Below the pieces are notes generated by a model. The model searched no databases, had not been told where the DNA came from, and saw only the letters and a program-made list of their open reading frames with translations. This document shows, piece by piece, positions 1 through 13,324 of a DNA stretch of 64,000 nt; within the stretch, counting starts at the first letter, position 1; every line of letters begins with the position of its first letter. The stretch is from Pseudomonas frederiksbergensis (GTDB lineage: Bacteria > Pseudomonadota > Gammaproteobacteria > Pseudomonadales > Pseudomonadaceae). The position numbers were made by a program, and so were the translations under genes. The stretch is from positions 496,001 through 560,000 of the forward strand of contig NZ_JQGJ02000001.1 in assembly GCF_000802155.2 (NCBI RefSeq), in the 5' to 3' direction.

Positions 1-610
1 GCAGCAGGCGTTCGGCTTCGGCGCCCTGCCCGGCCAACTGACGGTCGGCAATGGGGCCTTGGAATACCTCTTCCCAGAACGCCCGCCGCTGCTGGACATC
101 CGGGAACAAGCCTTTGACCTGATTGCGAAAACGCGCCGCCAAACCGGCCAGTTGCCCGTACGTCGAGGGGATCCAGGTTTCCAGCTTGGCCCGGATCAGC
201 CGCGCCAGCACCGGCGCATCGCCGCCACTGGACACCGCGATCACCAGCGGTGAGCGGTCGACGATGGCCGGGAAGATCACGCTGCACAGGGCCGGCGCGT
301 CCACCACGTTGACCGGTACGCAACGCTTGTGGGCATCGGCCGAGACATGGGCGTTGAGCGGTTCATCGTCGGTGGCGGCGATGACCAGGCCGCAACCGTC
401 CAGGTCCGCTTCCACGTAGCCACGCTGGACACACTCGCCACCGCTGCCACAGACCAGTTCCCGCAACTGCGGTTCGATGTCGGGTGCGACCACCCGCAGC
501 AACGCACCGGCATCAACCAGCAGGCGAGACTTGCGCAAGGCAATCTCGCCGCCGCCAACCACCAGCACGCGGCTGCCGCGCAGGTTGTGGAACAGTGGCA
601 AATAGTCCAT
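1..610 (-). CDS. cysG: Siroheme synthase CysG, N-terminal part (cut by window edge)
   Basis: The visible 203 residues form the precorrin-2 dehydrogenase/ferrochelatase half of CysG, which oxidises precorrin-2 with NAD+ and inserts iron to give siroheme for sulfite and nitrite reductases. The protein opens [20 protein letters not shown], with the Rossmann loop VGGGEIA near residues 18-24. It continues to the left edge, so the C-terminal uroporphyrinogen methyltransferase domain lies outside the window. The ATG (608-610) directly abuts the serS stop codon, so the two genes are almost certainly cotranscribed and translationally coupled. The coding frame is intact as far as it can be read. Confidence 0.93.
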   Translation of the reverse strand, partial: MDYLPLFHNLRGSRVLVVGGGEIALRKSRLLVDAGALLRVVAPDIEPQLRELVCGSGGECVQRGYVEADLDGCGLVIAATDDEPLNAHVSADAHKRCVPVNVVDAPALCSVIFPAIVDRSPLVIAVSSGGDAPVLARLIRAKLETWIPSTYGQLAGLAARFRNQVKGLFPDVQQRRAFWEEVFQGPIADRQLAGQGAEAERLL

Positions 611-1903
<1,293 letters not shown>

Positions 1904-1906
1904 TTA

Positions 1907-2281
1907 TCAAAGTTTGGTCAGGGACAGGCCGGCCCAGGTGGCGAGCAGCCCGCCGAACACGCTGATGGCCGCATAGCCCAGGGCCAGCGGCACCTGCCCG
2001 CTTTCCAGCAGGCGCACCGTATCCAGTGAAAAGGATGAAAAAGTCGTCAGGCCGCCAAGAAAACCGACCATCAACCCCGCTCGCACCTCGATGGGCACCT
2101 CGGGGCGAATCAAAAACAGGCCGTAAAGAACGCCGATCAGCAGACAGCCCACGATATTAACGGCCAGCGTCGCGGTATAGAAGTGCCGCGGCCAATTTGC
2201 GTTGATCCAGTTACCCGTGGCAAAACGCAACAACGTACCGGCCACACCGCCAGCGGAGACTGCGAGAATCAAGGGGATCAC
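1907..2281 (-). CDS. crcB: Fluoride-specific ion channel CrcB
   Basis: Small inner-membrane protein of 124 residues with four predicted membrane helices. It belongs to the Fluc/CrcB family of dual-topology dimeric channels that export fluoride. The family signature [10 protein letters not shown] is at residues 76-85 and the pore asparagine is N42 (AVNIVGC). The start codon overlaps the end of rarA by 4 bp (ATGA type), which indicates translational coupling. I see no fluoride riboswitch upstream, since the gene starts inside rarA; expression probably follows the operon. Confidence 0.95.
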   Translation of the reverse strand: MIPLILAVSAGGVAGTLLRFATGNWINANWPRHFYTATLAVNIVGCLLIGVLYGLFLIRPEVPIEVRAGLMVGFLGGLTTFSSFSLDTVRLLESGQVPLALGYAAISVFGGLLATWAGLSLTKL

Positions 2282-3603
2282 GGTTTTCTCCGCTGCCGTG
2301 GACTCAGTCGGTCCAGCTGGGCCAAGTGATTGAGCTTCTCGCCGATCTTCAATTCCAGCCCACGAGGCACTGGTTGATAGAACCGCTGGGGTTCGAGCTC
2401 ATCGGGAAAATAATCTTCGCCAGCGGCATAAGCGTCGGGCTCGTCGTGGGCATAGCGGTATTCGTCGCCATAACCCAACTGCTTCATGAGCTTGGTCGGC
2501 GCGTTGCGCAAGTGCAGCGGCACTTCGAGGGAGCCGTGCTCGGTGGCGCTGCGCATCGCAGCCTTGAAGCCCATGTACACGGCGTTGCTCTTCGGCGCGC
2601 AGGCCAGGTAAGTGATGGCCTGGGCCACGGCGAGCTCGCCTTCCGGGCTGCCGAGGCGTTCCTGCACGTCCCAGGCCGCCAGGCACAGGCTCAACGCCCG
2701 CGGGTCGGCATTGCCGATGTCCTCGCTGGCCATGCGCACGACACGACGGGCCAGGTACAGCGGATCGCAACCGCCGTCGATCATCCGCGCAAACCAGTAC
2801 AGGGCACCGTCGGGATTGGAGCCGCGTACAGATTTGTGCAGCGCCGAAATCTGGTCGTAGAACGCCTCGCCGCCCTTGTCGAAGCGTCGCCGGGTATCGC
2901 CCAGCAGGCTTTGCAACAGCTCGACGCCAATTTCGCTGTCGTCTTCGGCCAGGTCCGAGGCGTTTTCCAAGAGGTTGAGCAAGCGCCGGCCATCGCCATC
3001 CGCGGCACTGAACAATATCTGGAAGCCCTCATCGCTGAGGCTCAGGTGACGCTTGCCCAGGCCGCGTTCTTCGGTCAATGCCCGATGCACCAGCTTGCGC
3101 ATGGCGGTTTCGTCGAGGCTCTTGAGCACGTAGACCCGCGCCCGCGACAGCAAGGCGTTGTTGAGTTCGAACGAAGGGTTTTCGGTGGTCGCGCCGATGA
3201 AAATCAACGTGCCGTCTTCGACATAAGGCAGGAAGGCGTCCTGCTGGGACTTGTTGAACCGATGGACTTCGTCGACGAACAAAATGGTGCGCTTGCCGTA
3301 CTGGCCGGCCTGTTGCTTGGCGACTTCCACCGCCTGGCGGATCTCCTTGACCCCGGCCAGCACCGCCGACACCGTTTCGAAATGCGCGTCCGAGACTTCC
3401 GCCAACAGCCGCGCCAGGGTGGTCTTGCCAACGCCTGGCGGGCCCCAGAAGATCATCGAGTGCAGGGCGCCCTGCTCCAAGGCTTCGCGCAGAGGCTTGC
3501 CGCGGGCGAGCACATGTTCCTGGCCGACGTACTCATCCAGGTTGGTCGCGCGCAAGCGGGCCGCCAATGGCTGGGCAATCGGGGCGCTTCGAAACAGGTC
3601 CAT
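2278..3603 (-). CDS. rarA: Replication-associated recombination protein A (RarA/MgsA), AAA+ ATPase
   Basis: Clamp-loader-like AAA+ ATPase of about 441 residues that acts at stalled replication forks. Walker A GPPGVGKT is near residues 54-61 and Walker B ILFVDEVH near 107-114, followed by the [11 protein letters not shown] sensor stretch. The C-terminal half carries the tetramerisation region typical of RarA/WRNIP1. A GTG lies immediately upstream of the chosen ATG and cannot be excluded as start; a GGAGG sits 11 nt upstream of the GTG and 14 nt upstream of the ATG. lolA is 35 bp upstream and crcB overlaps the stop codon. Confidence 0.95.
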   Translation of the reverse strand: MDLFRSAPIAQPLAARLRATNLDEYVGQEHVLARGKPLREALEQGALHSMIFWGPPGVGKTTLARLLAEVSDAHFETVSAVLAGVKEIRQAVEVAKQQAGQYGKRTILFVDEVHRFNKSQQDAFLPYVEDGTLIFIGATTENPSFELNNALLSRARVYVLKSLDETAMRKLVHRALTEERGLGKRHLSLSDEGFQILFSAADGDGRRLLNLLENASDLAEDDSEIGVELLQSLLGDTRRRFDKGGEAFYDQISALHKSVRGSNPDGALYWFARMIDGGCDPLYLARRVVRMASEDIGNADPRALSLCLAAWDVQERLGSPEGELAVAQAITYLACAPKSNAVYMGFKAAMRSATEHGSLEVPLHLRNAPTKLMKQLGYGDEYRYAHDEPDAYAAGEDYFPDELEPQRFYQPVPRGLELKIGEKLNHLAQLDRLSPRQRRKP

Positions 3604-3638
3604 CACTGCTTATGCAACCTCCACTGGGGCGCTTGGGG

Positions 3639-4262
3639 TTATTCCTGGATCACGTCCGCACCCTTGGGGATGTCGAACTTGAACTTGGACGCAGGGATCG
3701 CCTCGTTGGCCTTGACCCCGGTGAACAGGATATTGGTGCGCTGGCCGACGCTGTCGATCAGTTGCATGTCGTTGACCACGCCGTTGCGGAACGACAGGCG
3801 CAGGCTGTCGAACAGGCTGTCCTTGGTCTTGGGCTTGAGAGTGAAGTCAATCACGCCGCCCGCTTCCTTGGAGCTGATGTCGAAGCTCTGGCTGATCTCG
3901 GAGATGTCACCGGAGAGCAACAGCGCGGGCGTCTGGGTCAGGCGCTGGTCGAGGGTCTTGATGGTCACCTGTTCCAGGTCCGGGTCCCACAGGGAAACTT
4001 TCTTGCCGTCGGAGACCATCAGTTGCTCGGCTGGCGCATCGGTGTGCCAGTAGAACAGGCCCGGACGCTGCAGGGCCATGTCGCCGGCAGTTTCCTGCAA
4101 TTGGGTGCCGCTGCCGTCGAGGGTCAACTGGGAAAAGCGTGCCGTCAGGGTCTGGGAGCTGCCCAGCAACTGGGTCAGGCGGGCCACGTCCTTCTCGCCG
4201 GCCTGGGCCGAAAAAGCAGACAGGGCCAGTACGGGCAACAGCAGCATGCGAATCAGGCGCAT
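3639..4262 (-). CDS. lolA: Outer-membrane lipoprotein carrier protein LolA
   Basis: Periplasmic chaperone that takes lipoproteins from LolCDE and delivers them to LolB at the outer membrane. The 207-residue product starts [21 protein letters not shown], a clear Sec signal peptide cleaved after AQA. The start was chosen because AGGA lies 5 nt upstream of this ATG; earlier in-frame ATGs (4274, 4307) lack a good site and would lengthen the signal peptide unusually. The body matches the LolA fold, with the conserved WDPDLEQV strand. It lies between ftsK and rarA, the usual order in pseudomonads. Confidence 0.95.
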   Translation of the reverse strand: MRLIRMLLLPVLALSAFSAQAGEKDVARLTQLLGSSQTLTARFSQLTLDGSGTQLQETAGDMALQRPGLFYWHTDAPAEQLMVSDGKKVSLWDPDLEQVTIKTLDQRLTQTPALLLSGDISEISQSFDISSKEAGGVIDFTLKPKTKDSLFDSLRLSFRNGVVNDMQLIDSVGQRTNILFTGVKANEAIPASKFKFDIPKGADVIQE

Positions 4263-4320
4263 GGGAATCCTCATGAATTCGTGGGGGGTCGAACGGCGTG
4301 TCATCACGCCGCCCGGGTAG

Positions 4321-6729
4321 TCAGTCGCGCATCGGGCCCGGCGCGAGCACTTCGCGCGAACCGTTGGTGTTCATGGCCGTCACGACCCCGGCCATTTCCA
4401 TGGCTTCGATCATGCGGGCGGCGCGGTTGTAGCCAATCTTCAGCTTGCGCTGTACCGCGGAAATCGAGGCCCGGCGGCTCTCCAGGACGAACTGCACCGC
4501 TTCGTCATAGAGCGCGTCGGTCTCGGCATCGTCATCGCCGCCACCGCCACTGCCACCTTCAAAGCCGCTGCCGGCCTCTTCGACACCGTTGAGGATGTCG
4601 TCGTTGTATTCAGGGGCGCCGCGCAACTTCCAGGCTTCCACCACGCGGTGCACTTCGTCATCGGAGACGAACGCGCCGTGGACACGAATCGGCAGGCTGG
4701 TGCCCGGCGGCATGTAGAGCATGTCACCGTGGCCCAGCAGTTGCTCGGCGCCACCCTGGTCGATGATGGTCCGCGAGTCGATCTTGCTCGACACCTGGAA
4801 CGCCATGCGGGTCGGGATGTTGGCCTTGATCAGGCCGGTGATCACGTCCACCGACGGCCGCTGGGTGGCGAGGATCAAGTGGATACCCGCCGCACGGGCC
4901 TTCTGGGCAATACGGGCGATCAGTTCTTCGACCTTCTTGCCGACGATCATCATCATGTCAGCGAATTCGTCCACCACCACCACGATCGTCGGCAGCTTGT
5001 GCAGCAGCGGCGCTTCGTCGTGGATGCTTTCACGGTGATACAGCGGGTCGCTCAATGGCGTCCCGGCCTCTTCGGCCTCCTTCACCTTGGCATTGAAGCC
5101 CGACAGGTTGCGCACGCCCATCTTCGCCATCAGCTTGTAGCGGCGCTCCATCTCGGCGACGCTCCAGCGCAGTGCGTTGGCGGCGTCCTTCATGTCGGTG
5201 ACCACCGGACACAGCAGGTGCGGAATGCCCTCGTAGATCGACAGTTCCAGCATCTTCGGGTCGATCATGATCAGCTTGGCGTCTTCCGGGCCGGACTTGA
5301 ACAGGATCGACAGAATCATCGCGTTCACGCCCACCGATTTACCGGAACCGGTGGTACCGGCCACCAGCAGGTGGGGCATTTTCGCCAGGTCGGTGATGAC
5401 CGGCTTGCCGCCGATGTCGTGGCCCAGGGCCAGGGTGACCGGCGACTTGTGGTTGTCGTACTCCGGCGTCGACAGCACCTCGGAGAAACGCACGATCTGC
5501 CGGTCTTCGTTGGGAATCTCGATGCCCACGGTGGTCTTGCCGGGAATCACTTCCACTACCCGCACGCTGGTCACGGCCAGGGAACGCGCCAGGTCCTTCG
5601 CCAGGTTGGCGATGCGGCTGACTTTCACGCCAGCGGCCGGCTGGATTTCGTAACGGGTAATGACCGGGCCCGGGTGAATCGAATCCACCGAGACCTCTAC
5701 ACCGAATTCCTTGAGCTTGATCTCAAGCAAGTGCCCGACGGCCGCCAGGGACTCGGGGGAATAATTGAGTTGTTTCTTCTCGGCCGGGTCGAGGATCGAG
5801 ATCGGCGGCAAGGTGCCCTCGACCGCGCTGTCGACGAACAACGGCGCCTGTTTTTCCTTCTGCACGCGCTTGCTTTGCTCGGGCGGCTTGGCCGGGGCCA
5901 TGGTGATGACCGGCGGTACCTGTTTTTCGCGCTCGGACATGTGCTTGCTCAGGGCCTGCTCGCGCTCGATCAAGCGCTCCTTGACCTTGGCCTGCTCGCG
6001 TTTGTCCGTCACCGTTGGCGCCACGACGTCGTGGACGCGGTCGTCGACTTCACGCAGTTGCGCCACCAGTTGCTTGCGCTCATTGCGCGCCGCCCACCAG
6101 CGGTTCAGCGCGCCCTGGATCAATTCGATGAGATCGAGGGTGATCTTGCCGGTAACGTCCATGACCTTGAACCACGACAGGTCGGTGAAAACCGTCAGGC
6201 CGAACAGGAACAAGGCGATGAACAACAGCGTACTGCCCTGGATGTTGAGCGCGTTCCTGGCCAGGTCGCCGAGGCTTTCACCCAGCGCGCCACCGGCCCC
6301 GGCCGGCAGGCCCGTAGGCGCGTGGAAATGAATGTGGGCCAGGGCGGCGCCTGACAACACCAGGAAGACCAGGCCGATCAGGCGCCAGGAAAACAGCCAG
6401 CCGCTCCACTGCCACGGCTCATGGCGCTGGCGGAATATCTGGTACGTCTTGATCGCCAGCAGCAGCGGGAAGATATAAGCGAAGTAGCCCAGCACCATGA
6501 ACAGGATGTCGGCGCTGTAGGAACCGGCAGGACCGCCGAAATTCTGCACGTCTTCGATCTTGCTGTTGTGGCTCCAGCCCGGATCGTCCTTGCCGTAGGT
6601 CAGCAAGGCCATCATCAGGAACAGGCACAAGGCACCGATGGCGATCAACGCACCTTCCTTGAGCCGGTAGTGCAATTGTTGGCGCCAGAGCGGAACGACT
6701 GTCTTGGGTGCTGCGGTGGATTTCTTCAA
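4321..6729 (-). CDS. ftsK: DNA translocase FtsK
   Basis: Septal DNA pump of 802 residues that moves chromosome termini across the closing septum and activates XerCD at dif. The N-terminal 200 residues hold about four membrane helices. A charged linker follows (about 220-320, rich in K/E/Q and shorter than in E. coli). The motor domain has Walker [13 protein letters not shown] near residue 460 and the [12 protein letters not shown]alker B. The C-terminal 65 residues form the gamma winged-helix domain that reads KOPS ([17 protein letters not shown] onward). Oriented away from trxB; promoter presumably within 6,730-7,048. Confidence 0.97.
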   Translation of the reverse strand: MKKSTAAPKTVVPLWRQQLHYRLKEGALIAIGALCLFLMMALLTYGKDDPGWSHNSKIEDVQNFGGPAGSYSADILFMVLGYFAYIFPLLLAIKTYQIFRQRHEPWQWSGWLFSWRLIGLVFLVLSGAALAHIHFHAPTGLPAGAGGALGESLGDLARNALNIQGSTLLFIALFLFGLTVFTDLSWFKVMDVTGKITLDLIELIQGALNRWWAARNERKQLVAQLREVDDRVHDVVAPTVTDKREQAKVKERLIEREQALSKHMSEREKQVPPVITMAPAKPPEQSKRVQKEKQAPLFVDSAVEGTLPPISILDPAEKKQLNYSPESLAAVGHLLEIKLKEFGVEVSVDSIHPGPVITRYEIQPAAGVKVSRIANLAKDLARSLAVTSVRVVEVIPGKTTVGIEIPNEDRQIVRFSEVLSTPEYDNHKSPVTLALGHDIGGKPVITDLAKMPHLLVAGTTGSGKSVGVNAMILSILFKSGPEDAKLIMIDPKMLELSIYEGIPHLLCPVVTDMKDAANALRWSVAEMERRYKLMAKMGVRNLSGFNAKVKEAEEAGTPLSDPLYHRESIHDEAPLLHKLPTIVVVVDEFADMMMIVGKKVEELIARIAQKARAAGIHLILATQRPSVDVITGLIKANIPTRMAFQVSSKIDSRTIIDQGGAEQLLGHGDMLYMPPGTSLPIRVHGAFVSDDEVHRVVEAWKLRGAPEYNDDILNGVEEAGSGFEGGSGGGGDDDAETDALYDEAVQFVLESRRASISAVQRKLKIGYNRAARMIEAMEMAGVVTAMNTNGSREVLAPGPMRD

Positions 6730-8008
<1,279 letters not shown>

Positions 8009-8077
8009 CGGTTAACCTCTAGGCGGGCTCCGGCCAATCTGGAGCCCCGCCCTCCCCTTCTGCAAGCCCGGACAACA

Positions 8078-8758
8078 ATGCTGACTTGGTTACAACGCAA
8101 CACATTCGATTTTCCGCCCCTGGAAAAAGCCATGCGCGACCCCAACGGCCTGCTCGCCGCCGGTGGGGATCTGTCCGCCGACCGCTTGATCCAGGCCTAT
8201 CGCCACGGCTGCTTCCCGTGGTTCTCGGAGGGCCAGCCGATCCTGTGGTGGTCACCGGACCCGCGCACCGTGCTGTTTCCCGACGAGCTGCATGTCTCGC
8301 GCAGCCTGGGCAAGCTATTGCGCAAGCGGCGCTATGAAGTGACGTTCGACCGGGATTTCGCAGCCGTCATCAAGGCCTGCGCCGCGCCCAGGGATTATGC
8401 CGACGGCACCTGGATCACCGACGCCATGCAGACCGCTTATCTGGAACTGCACCGACGCGGCTTCGCCCATTCCGTGGAGGTCTGGGATCGAGGCGTGTTG
8501 GTTGGCGGGCTGTACGGCCTGGCGATGGGGCAATTGTTTTTTGGCGAGTCCATGTTCAGTCGAGCCGACAATGCGTCGAAATTTGGCTTCGCAACCCTGG
8601 TCCAACACCTCAAGGAAGCAGGGTTCGTCCTGATCGATTGCCAGATGCCCACCGAGCACCTGCACAGCCTGGGCGCGCGATCGATTCCGCGAACCGAGTT
8701 CACCGCTTACTTGAAAGCCCATCTGGACCAACCCAACCAAGCCACCTGGGTTTGCTGA
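8078..8758 (+). CDS. aat: Leucyl/phenylalanyl-tRNA--protein transferase
   Basis: Cytosolic enzyme (226 residues) that transfers Leu or Phe from its tRNA to proteins with N-terminal Lys or Arg, creating N-degrons read by ClpS. The family hallmarks [20 protein letters not shown] near the N-terminus and the GCFPWF...WWSPDPR block near residues 45-65 are present, as is [19 protein letters not shown] in the GNAT-like C-terminal half. It is followed by bpt, and clpA/clpS lie 1.3 kb beyond bpt's neighbour infA, so the pathway genes are grouped here. Confidence 0.97.
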   Translation: MLTWLQRNTFDFPPLEKAMRDPNGLLAAGGDLSADRLIQAYRHGCFPWFSEGQPILWWSPDPRTVLFPDELHVSRSLGKLLRKRRYEVTFDRDFAAVIKACAAPRDYADGTWITDAMQTAYLELHRRGFAHSVEVWDRGVLVGGLYGLAMGQLFFGESMFSRADNASKFGFATLVQHLKEAGFVLIDCQMPTEHLHSLGARSIPRTEFTAYLKAHLDQPNQATWVC

Positions 8759-8814
8759 GCGATATTCGCGCTCCTGGCTTACACTTGAATTGAAGTTTAT
8801 CCCGAGGGTTGATC

Positions 8815-9522
8815 ATGACCGAGTTGGCGCGCTTGAAGTTCTATGCCACTCAACCTCACTCATGCAGCTACCTGCCCGAGGAGCAGGCCACGACCCTGTT
8901 TCTCGATCCCAGCCAGCCCATGGACGTGCATGTCTATGCCGACCTGTCGGAGATGGGTTTTCGTCGCAGCGGCGATCACCTCTACCGGCCCCATTGCCAG
9001 CATTGCAACGCGTGCGTCCCGGCGCGCATTCCCGTGGCCCGCTTCACCCCCAACCGACAGCAGAAGCGCATTTTCAAGCGCAACGCCGATGTGCAGGTAC
9101 GCCCGGCCAAACCGCAGTTCAGCGAAGAATATTTCGACCTGTACCAGCGCTACATCGAACAGCGCCACGCCGACGGCGACATGTACCCGCCCAGCCGGGA
9201 CCAGTTTTCGACCTTTCTGGTGCGCGACCTGCCGTTTTCACGTTTCTATGAGTTCCGCCTTGAGGGCCGGCTGGTGGCCATCGCCGTCACCGACCTGCTG
9301 CCCAACGGCTTGTCGGCGGTCTACACCTTTTATGAGCCCGACGAGGAAAAACGCAGCCTGGGACGCTTTGCCATCCTCTGGCAGATCAATGAATGTCGGC
9401 GCCTGGGCCTGGAAGCGGTGTACCTGGGGTACTGGATCAAGAATTGCAAAAAAATGAACTACAAGACCCAATATCGGCCCATTGAATTGCTGATCAACCA
9501 GCGGTGGGTTGTCCTGAACTAA
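8815..9522 (+). CDS. bpt: Aspartate/glutamate leucyltransferase
   Basis: Bacterial protein transferase (235 residues) of the ATE1 family; it adds Leu to proteins with N-terminal Asp or Glu, producing ClpS substrates. The N-terminal domain has the conserved cysteines C17, C61, C64 and C67 ([11 protein letters not shown]), a set typical of ATE enzymes. The ATG at 8815 was chosen because GAGGG lies 6 nt upstream; a TTG two codons earlier is less likely. It starts 56 bp after aat and is transcribed with it. Confidence 0.95.
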
Positions 9523-9680
9523 GGCCGCTCGCGAGTCCGCGTCTTATCGAAGCGCCGGACTCATTGAGTAACCTCCCAAGAACCCCTTGGCTTGGCCCCC
9601 CTTTTTCGGGCACAATGCACGCCGCTTTTGCCTGGCGCAGTTGCACCGGGCCATTCACTGGATACCGAGGGCTTTACTGC

Positions 9681-9899
9681 ATGTCGAAAGAAGACAGCTT
9701 CGAAATGGAAGGCACTGTCGTCGACACCCTGCCCAACACCATGTTTCGTGTGGAGTTGGAAAATGGGCACGTCGTAACCGCGCATATCTCCGGCAAGATG
9801 CGCAAGAACTACATTCGTATTCTTACCGGTGACAAAGTGCGCGTCGAGCTGACGCCCTATGACTTGAGCAAAGGGCGCATCACTTACCGCGCTCGCTAA
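9681..9899 (+). CDS. infA: Translation initiation factor IF-1
   Basis: S1/OB-fold protein of 72 residues, exactly the usual length, beginning [18 protein letters not shown] and ending KGRITYRAR. It binds the 30S A site with IF-2 and IF-3 during initiation. The reading frame is open further upstream, but homology begins at this ATG. A strong intrinsic terminator follows directly, so it ends the rightward transcript. Confidence 0.97.
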
Positions 9900-9910
9900 C
9901 AAGTCAATAC

Positions 9911-9939
9911 AAAACGCCCGGCTCATGTCGGGCGTTTTT
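9911..9939 (+). terminator. Intrinsic terminator after infA
   Basis: ACGCCCG and CGGGCGT form a 7-bp GC-rich stem around an 8-nt loop, followed by TTTTT. It lies 11 bp after the infA stop codon. Confidence 0.9.
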
Positions 9940-10006
9940 GTTTGCCTGGGATTTACCCCAAACCATCGGAAACACAAAGACCTCACAGGGGCTGAGTGAA
10001 TCCAGA

Positions 10007-10036
10007 ATAAAAAAAGGCGCCTTTCGGCGCCTTTTG
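10007..10036 (-). terminator. Terminator of clpA (bidirectional in form)
   Basis: GGCGCC-tttc-GGCGCC hairpin flanked by A and T runs. Read on the minus strand the stem is followed by a run of seven T, so it mainly serves the leftward clpA transcript, which ends 19 bp away. Confidence 0.88.
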
Positions 10037-10054
10037 CTTTGTAGCAACTAACAA

Positions 10055-12325
10055 TCAAGCCATTTCGGCGGTGGTTTCGAAGTCGAAGGTCAGCTCGCCG
10101 TCCTTGATGTCGATGTGAACCACACCGCCATGTTCGGCCAGTTCGCCAAACAGGATCTCCTCGGCCAGCGGACGCTTGATCTTGTCCTGGATCAAGCGAG
10201 CCATCGGCCGGGCGCCCATCGTCACGTCGTAGCCACCTTCCGCCAGCCAGCTGCGCGCCGCATCGGTGACTTCCAGCAACACGCGCTTGTCTTCGAGCTG
10301 CGCCTGAAGTTCGGTAAGGAACTTGTCCACCACGCTCTTGATGACCTCATGGCTGAGGCGACCGAACTGGATAATGGTGTCCAGGCGGTTGCGGAACTCA
10401 GGCGTGAAGCTCTTCTTGATCACTTCCATCGCATCGGACGAGTGGTCCTGATGGGTGAAACCGATCGAAGCGCGTGCGGCCGTCTCGGCACCCGCGTTGG
10501 TGGTCATGATGATGATCACGTTGCGGAAGTCCGCCTTGCGCCCGTTGTTGTCGGTCAAGGTACCGTGGTCCATGACCTGCAGCAGCAGGTTGAAGACTTC
10601 CGGATGCGCCTTCTCGATTTCGTCGAGCAACAGCACACAGTGAGGTTGCTTGGTAATCGCCTCGGTCAGGAGCCCGCCCTGGTCGAAACCAACATATCCC
10701 GGAGGCGCACCGATCAGACGCGATACGGTGTGGCGCTCCATGTACTCGGACATGTCAAAGCGAACCAGCTCGATCCCCAGCGCCTTGGCCAACTGCCGCG
10801 CCGCCTCGGTCTTGCCGACACCGGTAGGCCCGGCAAACAGGAACGAACCGACCGGCTTATCTGGCGACTTCAGCCCGGCGCGAGACAGCTTGATCGCGGT
10901 CGACAGCGAGTCGATGGCCGCGTCCTGGCCGAACACCGTCAGCTTCAGGTCGCGCTCCAGGTTACGCAGCAGTTCCTTGTCGGAGCTGGTGACGTGTTTT
11001 GGCGGAATCCGCGCGATTTTCGCGACGATGTCCTCGACTTGCGGCACCTCGATGCGCTTGACGCGATTTTCGATCGGCTGCAGGCGCTGGTAGGCACCCG
11101 CCTCGTCGATGACGTCGATGGCCTTGTCCGGCATGTGCCGATCATTGATGTAGCGCGACGCCAGCTCGGCAGCAGCGCGCAACGCTTCATCACTGTATTC
11201 GATGCTGTGGTGCAGCTCGAAACGTCCTTTCAGGCCGCGCAGGATACCAATGGTGTCTTCCACCGACGGCTCCGACACGTCGACTTTCTGGAAACGCCGC
11301 GCCAGGGCACGGTCCTTCTCGAAGATGCCGCGGAACTCCTGGAACGTGGTCGAGCCAATGCAACGGATATCACCCGAGGACAGCAGCGGCTTGAGCAGGT
11401 TCGAGGCATCCATGACGCCACCGGACGCAGCACCCGCACCGATGATGGTGTGGATCTCGTCGATGAACAGGATCGCCTGCGGGCGCTTCTTCAGCTCGCC
11501 GAGCAGCGCCTTGAAGCGCTTCTCGAAGTCACCACGGTATTTGGTACCGGCCAGCAAGGCACCCAGGTCGAGGGAATACACCACGCTATTGGCCAGCAGG
11601 TCCGGCACCTGGTTGTCGACGATGCGCTTGGCCAGGCCTTCGGCGATGGCGGTCTTGCCCACCCCAGCCTCGCCCACCAGCAGTGGGTTGTTCTTGCGGC
11701 GCCGCGCGAGGATCTGTGCCACGCGCTCGACTTCCGCCTCGCGTCCGACCAGCGGGTCGATACGGCCCTGGCGGGCCAGTTCGTTCAGGTTGCTGGCATA
11801 CGCGTCCAGCGGATTGCCTGATGAAGAAGACTCACCGCCCTCGTCGTCCTGCATGTCCTGTTCACCTTCGGAATGATCGCCATGCCCAGGCACTTTCGAG
11901 ATGCCATGGGCGATGTAGTTGACGACATCGATGCGCGCAACGCTCTGTTGCTTGAGCAGGAATACCGCCTGGCTTTCCTGCTCGCTGAAGATGGCCACCA
12001 GCACGTTGGCCCCGGTGACTTCGCGCTTGCCCGAGCTCTGCACGTGAAAGACAGCACGCTGCAGCACACGCTGGAAGCCCAGGGTCGGCTGGGTTTCGCG
12101 GTCCTCGTCGTGAACGGGGATCAACGGCGTGGTGGAGTCGATGAACTCCTGCAAATCGTGCTTGAGTTTGTCGAGGTTCGCGCCGCAGGCACGCAAAACG
12201 GTGGCGGCAGCCTCATTATCCAATAGGGCCAACAGCAGGTGCTCGACGGTCATGAATTCATGACGCTTCGAACGAGCCTCCTTGAAGGCAAGATTGAGGG
12301 TGACTTCGAGCTCGCGGTTTAACAT
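10055..12325 (-). CDS. clpA: ATP-dependent Clp protease ATP-binding subunit ClpA
   Basis: Hsp100 unfoldase of 756 residues that feeds substrates to ClpP and accepts N-degron proteins from ClpS. The Clp N-domain occupies about 1-150. The first AAA+ module has Walker A GEAGVGKTA near residue 213 and the second GPTGVGKTEAA near 496. An IGF tripeptide near residue 620 fits the ClpP-docking loop, and PEFRNRLD follows. clpS is 28 bp upstream in the same direction, so the two form an operon. Confidence 0.97.
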   Translation of the reverse strand: MLNRELEVTLNLAFKEARSKRHEFMTVEHLLLALLDNEAAATVLRACGANLDKLKHDLQEFIDSTTPLIPVHDEDRETQPTLGFQRVLQRAVFHVQSSGKREVTGANVLVAIFSEQESQAVFLLKQQSVARIDVVNYIAHGISKVPGHGDHSEGEQDMQDDEGGESSSSGNPLDAYASNLNELARQGRIDPLVGREAEVERVAQILARRRKNNPLLVGEAGVGKTAIAEGLAKRIVDNQVPDLLANSVVYSLDLGALLAGTKYRGDFEKRFKALLGELKKRPQAILFIDEIHTIIGAGAASGGVMDASNLLKPLLSSGDIRCIGSTTFQEFRGIFEKDRALARRFQKVDVSEPSVEDTIGILRGLKGRFELHHSIEYSDEALRAAAELASRYINDRHMPDKAIDVIDEAGAYQRLQPIENRVKRIEVPQVEDIVAKIARIPPKHVTSSDKELLRNLERDLKLTVFGQDAAIDSLSTAIKLSRAGLKSPDKPVGSFLFAGPTGVGKTEAARQLAKALGIELVRFDMSEYMERHTVSRLIGAPPGYVGFDQGGLLTEAITKQPHCVLLLDEIEKAHPEVFNLLLQVMDHGTLTDNNGRKADFRNVIIIMTTNAGAETAARASIGFTHQDHSSDAMEVIKKSFTPEFRNRLDTIIQFGRLSHEVIKSVVDKFLTELQAQLEDKRVLLEVTDAARSWLAEGGYDVTMGARPMARLIQDKIKRPLAEEILFGELAEHGGVVHIDIKDGELTFDFETTAEMA

Positions 12326-12353
12326 GGTTCACCTCATACCCAAGTGGTCGGCG

Positions 12354-12716
12354 TTAACCGTCCTTCTCGATTTCACAGAGTAGCGGATGCTGGCTTTCCC
12401 GGGCGTACTGGTTGACCTGCATGGCCTTGGTCTCCGCGATGTCGCGGGTAAACACACCACATACTGCCCGTCCCTCTGTATGAACGGCCAGCATGACCTT
12501 GGTCGCCAGCTCACGATTCAGGTTGAAAAACACCTCGAGCACTTCGACGACGAAATCCATCGGTGTGTAGTCATCGTTGAACAAAACCACCTTGTACATC
12601 GGTGGAGCCTGTAAAGCGGGCTTTGATTCCTGAACAGCAATGCCCGCTGAATCGTCGTCATGTTGATCCGGGCGATCCTGATTGAATGTTAGTCGAATCT
12701 GGCTGATTGCATGCAT
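12354..12716 (-). CDS. clpS: ClpA adaptor protein ClpS
   Basis: N-recognin of 120 residues that binds N-terminal Leu, Phe, Tyr and Trp and delivers such proteins to ClpAP. The core [20 protein letters not shown] holds the conserved ligand-pocket stretch, followed by [18 protein letters not shown]. The start [11 protein letters not shown] follows family homology; a frame open to 12743 adds nine unconserved residues. No strong Shine-Dalgarno is visible before this ATG. Aat and Bpt, which generate its substrates, are encoded about 3 kb away. Confidence 0.95.
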   Translation of the reverse strand: MHAISQIRLTFNQDRPDQHDDDSAGIAVQESKPALQAPPMYKVVLFNDDYTPMDFVVEVLEVFFNLNRELATKVMLAVHTEGRAVCGVFTRDIAETKAMQVNQYARESQHPLLCEIEKDG

Positions 12717-12942
12717 GGAAAGAAAGGTTCGTTTAGTTGGCAAATACAGTGATGGGGCCGCTTGCGGGCGATTTCAACCGCTACCGCCCGATCACCTTGA
12801 CTAACGGCGAATCGGTGTTACAACCAATAGAGCCCACCGTGGGTTAAAAAGGTCCGCGAAGTCAATCCGATTTCCATTTGATCGACAGCGGATGATCAGG
12901 ATGATACTCCGTTGCCGGGGTGTGTTGCAGAGGGAAATTGGT

Positions 12943-13251
12943 ATGTCAGGTACCACCAGTGCGCGAGTCAAGGGAAAGGTCAAATGGTTCAACAACGCCA
13001 AGGGCTACGGCTTCATTATCCAAGACGGGAACGACGAGGATCTCTTCGCTCATTTCTCTGCCATTCAGATGGACGGTTATAAAACCCTGAAGGCAGGCCA
13101 GCCGGTGACGTTCTGCATGGTACAAGGGCCAAAGGGTACGCATGCCGTTGGAATCTGCCCGGTCGCCGTCGAAGCCGAGGGGACTGCGTGCAGCGAAATA
13201 CCAGAGCCCACCAAGGTCCGCCTCAAGCCGCGGGTCACCGAAGATCACTAG
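12943..13251 (+). CDS. cspD: Cold-shock-like protein CspD
   Basis: Protein of 102 residues with a CspA-type OB fold: GKVKWFNNAKGYGFI carries RNP1 and DLFAHFSAI carries RNP2. CspD binds single-stranded DNA and inhibits replication in stationary phase in E. coli. The ATG at 12943 follows AGAGG at a suitable distance; the frame opens earlier at 12892 but those residues are not family-like. The C-terminal 30 residues, rich in E and P, extend beyond the cold-shock fold. It is divergent from clpS, as in many gammaproteobacteria. Confidence 0.92.
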   Translation: MSGTTSARVKGKVKWFNNAKGYGFIIQDGNDEDLFAHFSAIQMDGYKTLKAGQPVTFCMVQGPKGTHAVGICPVAVEAEGTACSEIPEPTKVRLKPRVTEDH

Positions 13252-13267
13252 ATTACCCGCCCACACG

Positions 13268-13313
13268 ATAAAAAATGCCCGGTTTCGATCACTCGAACCG
13301 GGCATTCTTGTTT
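13268..13313 (-). terminator. Bidirectional terminator between cspD and icd
   Basis: AATGCCCGGTT pairs with AACCGGGCATT across a loop of about 11 nt. On the minus strand the stem is followed by a T run, which suits the leftward icd transcript. It also separates convergent cspD. Confidence 0.85.
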
Positions 13314-13324
13314 CCACGCTTCGC

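Noticed and set aside
1907..2281. Fluoride riboswitch before crcB
   Set aside because: The crcB start lies inside the end of rarA, leaving no leader that could hold the aptamer.
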